Assembly: GCA_013400975.1 (NCBI GenBank)
Contig: WBMZ01002650.1
Location: 124,001 to 188,000 of the forward strand
DNA length: 64,000 nucleotides
DNA from: Atrichornis clamosus
Taxonomy: Eukaryota; Chordata; Aves; Passeriformes; Menuridae
Direction of reading: 5' to 3'
Positions 58,436 to 64,000 of the stretch are shown here, piece after piece. The notes below the pieces were generated by a model. It had not been told where the DNA came from, ran no database searches, and saw nothing but the letters and a program-made list of their open reading frames with translations. Position numbers and translations under genes: made by a program. The first letter of the stretch is position 1; every line of letters begins with the position of its first letter.

Positions 58436-59295
58436 ATACGATGTTTGATCCAGTGTGTGATGGAATGTGATTCATTGTTAGAATCTGGTTCCCCTCTTAA
58501 AAATACCCCTTGCTCCCAAAAGCCATCTGCTTCATCTTGGTTTTAATAGCCTCCAGTTAAAGAGACATGCCTCAAATACTCAGTTCACTCTTGCCAGGCT
58601 TCTGCCCACATTTTTCTTGCAAATTATCCAGTTGAAGAGGGTCCCACAGAATGGTTCTCATGGTAATTTTCTGGTTATCCCTTGGGGCCCAATGAACACT
58701 TCAGTTTTAATAACAGGGGCCACCTTAAACTACCATTCACTCAACTCTTTTCACTACTCTCATCCCTAAATTCCAGATCAGAGTCCCTTCATATATGTCC
58801 AACCCAATCTTCTGGGAATTCAGTTAACTACTGGATCTTTATGGGGCCTGTGGGATTGGGGACCCAATTTATCATAAATTCTAGTTTGTCCTTTACTCTT
58901 TTTCACTCTTCCCTCCCCCAGCCCCTAGTTGTTTCTGCAATTGTTCTATTCACAGAGATAACAGCATTTCCTGTCGCTTTCTTTGTTCAAACTCATCTTG
59001 CAACATTCTCATTTCCTCTTCTTTGTATTCCTTACAATGACACGCTGCTTCCAAATGCATTTACAACATCTTGCATATTATTCCCTTTTCTTTACCACTT
59101 TTCAGTTTTGCTCTCATGTGGTTTAACTGTTCTTCTATCTTTTACTCCAATTACACCAATTTTTGAACACTCAATCCTCTGAAAGTCTTGGAGAATGTCT
59201 AATTCCATGCCTCCATAAATAGACGGTAATTGAATCCGCCACCCAACTGACTGTGCCAGTTTTGTCACAGGAGAAGAGTCCAAGATCACTCAGGT
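58436..59295 (-). pseudogene. Probable retroviral gag remnant
   Basis: The minus strand has broken frames, including a charged helical stretch with DEFEQRKRQEML and a nearby GPQGITRK motif. They look like gag matrix/capsid sequence with many stops and shifts. It lies upstream of the env remnant in element order, with pol missing between them. The family call is weak and rests on composition, order and adjacency to env. Confidence 0.35.
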
Positions 59296-62200
59296 GGATC
59301 TGAGCAAGTATGTAGTTTATTGAGCAGATTTAGGCATGTAAATCTCCATCCTGCCTTCCACCTGTATGCATCAGAGACAGCATCAGATGATGGACCATGA
59401 ACACACTACCGAGTGACAGGAGGATTTTGTGCTTACCCAGCAAAGCCTCTGTTTGCACTGGCAAAGCAACAGTCCTGGATCTCCCCAGAAACTCTCTGGA
59501 GACAAAACAGAAATCAGGAGAAGTGCAAAGGTGTGGAGGGCACCCCAAGTAAGGCAGCCCTTTCCTCCCCCACATGTCCCTAGCACCCACAGCATCTGAG
59601 ACTGCTCGCTCCCACAACACAGACAGGCTGATGGAAGAGTTCCAACCAGGCCTGACCCAGCAACTTCACCACTTAAAAAGCCCCAGGGACAACTTCCTTG
59701 CTACAGCCGGTTTTCTTGAGACCTGGGCGAGGACAGAACAAGAAATTGATGGCAGACTGTCCTGTAAAACCCATTTGCCCAAAAGCTGGATTCTTTGTTC
59801 CTGCTGAGCTCTGCCGTGAAATAAAGGTTAACAAGGTTAACCCCCACTGTTTTCCTGCCTCCCCCCCAGGGAGGAGGAGGATCAGAGAGACCAGGGCAGC
59901 CTGGTGCCGAGTACCCCTCTTGCAGCACCATCAAGCCAGGGGCCCCAGCAGCATGACAAGAGGGAGCCCACAGAGACAGCACTGTGCCAGCACCCCAATT
60001 CCCAGGTGGGGAAAGTTGGGATGAACCAGCCTGGGGCATGCACGTGCCTTCCCTCCTCTCCAAAGTCACACACGCTGGGGAGGAGGGTCTGCTTCTTTCT
60101 CCACACACTCATTCACACTCATCCTCATGCTGACAGAGGAATTCAGCACCTTTGCAGGTGAAGATCCCAGCCCTGTGGGTCACTCTGTGGTCAGTGCAAC
60201 AGCCCCAAGAAATCTTCCACATGAAAGGTGCCTTCAGCTCCCGAGCAGCCAAGTCCAAGGGGTCACTCAGGTGGGTACAGGAGCAGTGTTCTGCCGAGGA
60301 TGAAAAGATCACAGCACTTTCATTTCATACGAACACGCAGCTGAGCCCAGCAGGAGCCAAGCCCTCCCTCAGCCCTGCTGCCCTGCTGCTGCCCTCCACC
60401 CCAGGGGCATTTCTACACCACTGCTCCTGGGTGATGCTCCAGAGAGCCAGCCCTGCGCTCCCGCTGCCTCCTTTTGCTACACAGTGTTCGAGTGCTCTTC
60501 GTTATGGATATTACACTTGGCTGACTCTCGGGAGATCCACTAAGCCTTTCCACAGCTGCTCCTCGTGCAGAGGCCTGTGTGTGGGGCAGCAGCAAGGCAG
60601 GAGACCATATGCTCCAGCACAGGGACAGTGAGCCACTCGCTGTGACGAGCGCGGCTGTGACGAGCCATTGTCATGACTGATGGCATGAGGACTCTGGGGG
60701 AGCAGATTTTCACAGCAGATAAGCCCTAATGAACAGAGAAATAACTTCCCGTGATGAGGGAGATTTACAGAGTTCTGAAAGCCGTGGTCCTGCAAGGAAG
60801 GAAACACTTCATTGCCCGCAAGGCCAAGGAGCGCTACCCAGGCAGCAGAGCTGAGAAGGTGCATCTTCCTGCTGGCCTTGGGAGTGGGGAATGAGCACAT
60901 TTCAGTGGAGGAGGAGAAGTAAGAGCACAAGAGGTAGCAGTGCAGCAGAACAGGCTCTCAGCGGAGTGGGCTGGGGGCTGCAGATCAGCCCTGGTGCTGC
61001 AGCTTCTCCTCCTGCAGAGAGAGCAAGAAAGCTGTGCAGCTAAAACACATCTGCAGCACCCAGACCCCCTTGCAGAGGGGAAACTGAGGCACAGAGCCAA
61101 GGAGTCATTCCTACAGAGTAGGCCACCCTCTGTAGGAGGAAAGAAAACTTTAAAACTCAGTATTGGTCTTTCCACCTCACAAATTGGTTCCCATAAGGAA
61201 ACTCTGTTGTCTAATACTGGCTTGAGCACATGCCACAGCCTTCCCCACTGCATGGGAGGGAGCTTTGCCATAGGAACTGCTGCCCAGCCACCTTACATTA
61301 GAAGTTACTACAGCTCTGCCTGGAAGCCTGCCCCGTGCTTTCTATTTTTAGCTGCAGGCAGACCTGTTCATATCAGTCAGGGCTGAAACTCAGGTCCTCA
61401 CGCACAGATTTGGTGCAGTAATTCAGGGACATGCACGAAGCCAGGTTCTCAGGTTTGAGTACAGCTCACCAGGATAAATAATAAACCCATGAGCTGAGTG
61501 CTCCCAAGGCTGGGGGGATACAGGCTGGGGGTGTGCTTTGCTGAAGGCATTCTCTTCACACGCATTTATTCCACAGGATCACACCACTACTAACGTGCAG
61601 AGCGAAGCATGGACTCGAATGTGATTTACCAGCTCATAAACTGCAAGGAAAGCAGGAGAAGTGGGATGAGAGAGACAAAGGGTCGAGGAGAAGTGGAAAC
61701 AGCTTCACAAGGCTCCACACTGGTGGCAGTTTTCCTGCCTGTTAATTATTTTATCTTAAAACACTTTTAGAAGACAAGCACTTCATTAGTGCTTAACACA
61801 GGACAAGTAAAAAATGCGTGCTTTTACAGCTAGTCACAGTAAACAGAAGGAGAGTAAATCTCTGAGGTCTGCAGTAACTCAGGGTGATTTGAGTAAAACA
61901 ATGCAGTGGCAAGATACATGTTTGGTGATGGAGCTCCAAATCAGCCAGACCTTGTTCTAATGACACTTTATCACACTTCCTCCTTCACATGTGTGATAGC
62001 ACTTGCCAAATCCACTCAGGTAAATGACAGTTCGAAAAATAAAAAAATTCTCGGCAGTGAGAGTTACACACCTCTTCCCCAAGAGCACTGACGTGGCCCA
62101 CTGACATTATCACTACACTTTATGGCAGCTAAATTCATCCTTGACATAGGAAACCTGAGTCCATACCCAGCCCAAAGGCAGCTCTTCCTCCTGCAGTGGG

Positions 62201-64000
62201 CTTGGAGGGGAGTCACAGCCTAAAACTGCCAGTTCAGCTGACAGACATTTGTATGGGCACTATTCAATCCCACCAGTTTTCACAAGAAGGAAACACCTCA
62301 CAGAGCACTGAACTGGGATTCATCCTTCCTGGCTGCACTGCAGATTTGCTCCTGTCTGGAGCAAGTAAGAAGCCTGAGGCTCTTCTGCTGCAGGGGGCTG
62401 CAAAGAGGTGGCAGGAGGGTCTCCCATGCCTGCACACACTGCTGGTCCCCAGCCACTGCCCTTGGTCCCTCAGGATGGCACTTGCTGATGGCAGCCCCAC
62501 GCCGAGGTGTCAGCAGAGCAGATGGAACAAACAGGCAAGTGCTGTTTCTCCCATCCACACATTTTCCAGGAGAAGCAGCGACAAATTAATGGACAAAAAG
62601 AGCCCAAAACAAAACAACGAAGTGCGTGAGCATATAAGTCCTTTCCCATCCCCAGTTTATGCTTCAGCTGCTACCTTGAGACTGGCATAGAAGCCAATGT
62701 GCCGTTTGCTTCACACAGCTCCTGGGATCTCCGTGGCACAGTTTACGCTTGGGTAACTCAACTTCTGGAGGCCATTAGGCAGGGTAATTTCACCAGTTCC
62801 TAAGCAAATGCCTGGAGGGGTCCTTGCAAAGCCAGTTCAGCACAGCTGAAATATGGAGGAAATGTTCGTTTGAATCCTAAAGAGAAATGTAATGACTGCT
62901 TTGTAGTAAAGCACATTCAAATCAGCCCCATTTTGGCTGATCAAGGCACAATCTCATCAGCACTCTCCAAGAAGAAATACTTCTGATCCAGCGAGTGAGC
63001 TTAACATCTTCGTGGAAGAGTTTTCATCATCTGACAACACCCATTTTGGGAAAAATTAGCTCACAGCATCACTCAGGTGCAGACTTTAAAACAAGTGCAT
63101 TTTTTCCTATTTTTTTCCCTTTTTTCCTATTTTTTTGTTTTCTGAAAAGGCACTTTTCATTTGATGGGCTCAGGTCTATTGAGATGCCAGCTGGCCAAAT
63201 ACATCTGGGGGCTGTGACCTGTTTATTCTTTGGTCTGTGGGTGAAAACAGGGCCCTCCAGAAGTGCCCTTGTGAGCAGCTTCCACATCCATGTGTGAGTG
63301 CTGGGTCCTGACCAGGGTGGCTGGGAGTGATCTCGGTTGCAGGAGGCAGGAAACTGGAACAAGCCCTTGAAAAGGCTGAAAGTAACAAGGCCATGGGTCA
63401 TCCAAGCCCAGTAATGCAGCACAGAGGGCAAAAACATAGAGCAACTATTTTGGGAACAAGCATCCAGGGTAAGCCTCACTGATGCCACCAGTTCAGCTGA
63501 GCCATGAGGAGGAACTAAGTGAGAAATCCCAAGGGAACACTGTGGGTTCACTGGCAACTTGTGAAGCAGACAGGAGAAATAGTCCCTGGTGAGTTATCTG
63601 TACTGGTGTCCTGGGATGCTTCCCAGCCCTTGCTGGGTGACAAAGCAGATTTGGAAGTGGCACTAGGTGGTAATTTGTTGAATCTTGCTGTTTTGAGGTG
63701 CCTACCTGCAGGTCCTCCTCATCAATGCTTCACTCAGGAGGATGGGTGTGCTCCTCACTCTGCCTTAGGAATGGGAAAAAGGAGCAGAGAGTTGCAGCAA
63801 TGGGTGAAAACAGCCAAGTTTATCCCATGGCTGATGGATCAGAGCAGGCACCATACCTGTTCCTTCAGCTCCATACCTGTTCCTCTGCCCAGCCAGGCAC
63901 CTGCAAAGGCTGCTTTCCTCTGTTCCCATCTCTCCTTTCAAACCCTGGCTTTGCCACCTGTGCTACACAGGACAGCAGGCAGGTGGCTTGTTAGAAGTTG
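59296..64000. other. Intergenic DNA, no gene recognised
   Basis: No transposon was recognised. A minus-strand frame ending at 60511 contains a signal-peptide-like start (MHLLSSAAWVALLGLAGNE, near 60868), and a further minus-strand frame at 60109-60312 is cysteine-rich with a donor-like border. Nothing links them firmly. T-rich tracts lie at 63098-63139. Confidence 0.5.

Noticed and set aside
1..64000. CRISPR arrays, tRNA, rRNA or bacterial-type genes
   Set aside because: None seen; sequence is vertebrate nuclear DNA with spliced genes and CR1 elements.

Overview
This is vertebrate nuclear DNA, almost certainly from a bird. It holds one recognisable multi-exon gene, many CR1 LINE fragments of the avian type, and degraded endogenous-retrovirus sequence. 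The gene has GT-AG introns of 0.2 to 19 kb. There are no bacterial-type operons, tRNAs, rRNAs or CRISPR arrays. Most open frames in the window are chance frames in GC-rich, stop-poor DNA.

The gene is a GABA-A receptor gamma subunit on the + strand. It is best matched to gamma-4 (GABRG4), the sauropsid relative of mammalian GABRE. Eight exons, corresponding to exons 2 to 9 of the family, can be placed to the base: 4780-4928, 5132-5199, 24280-24500, 24902-24984, 26578-26715, 27986-28138, 31213-31412 and 32524-32817. Joined, they stay in frame for 434 residues and end in TAG. They cover the extracellular domain with its Cys-loop, four membrane segments and a short M3-M4 loop with an acidic run and a cysteine cluster. 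Exon 1 (signal peptide and 5' UTR) was not found. It lies either in the first 4.8 kb, where there is a CpG-rich stretch at about 3.06-3.79 kb, or before the window.

Intron 3 is 19 kb and nearly free of transposons. It carries an internal CpG-rich block (about 10.79-11.19 kb) and AT-rich stretches with octamer and homeodomain-type motifs, so it is the best place to look for regulatory DNA. Introns 5 and 7 hold CR1 pieces. The intron 7 copy keeps recognisable endonuclease and reverse-transcriptase coding fragments and contains the only N in the window (30620), placed between two near-identical direct repeats.

After the stop codon there is a short 3' UTR with a poly(A) signal at 33233. About 30 kb follow without a recognisable gene. 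This stretch holds CR1 3' ends in both orientations (36.0, 40.0, 45.6, 51.4 and 56.8 kb), an old interspersed-repeat tail at 36.7 kb, an orphan CpG island at 53.3-53.7 kb, and a broken minus-strand endogenous retrovirus at about 56.0-59.3 kb. The retrovirus remnant has env pieces, a likely gag piece and a plus-oriented LTR-like segment. I found no convincing new biological system. The most useful leads are the GABRG4 structure, the intron 3 regulatory candidates, the orphan CpG island and the nested retroviral remnant.
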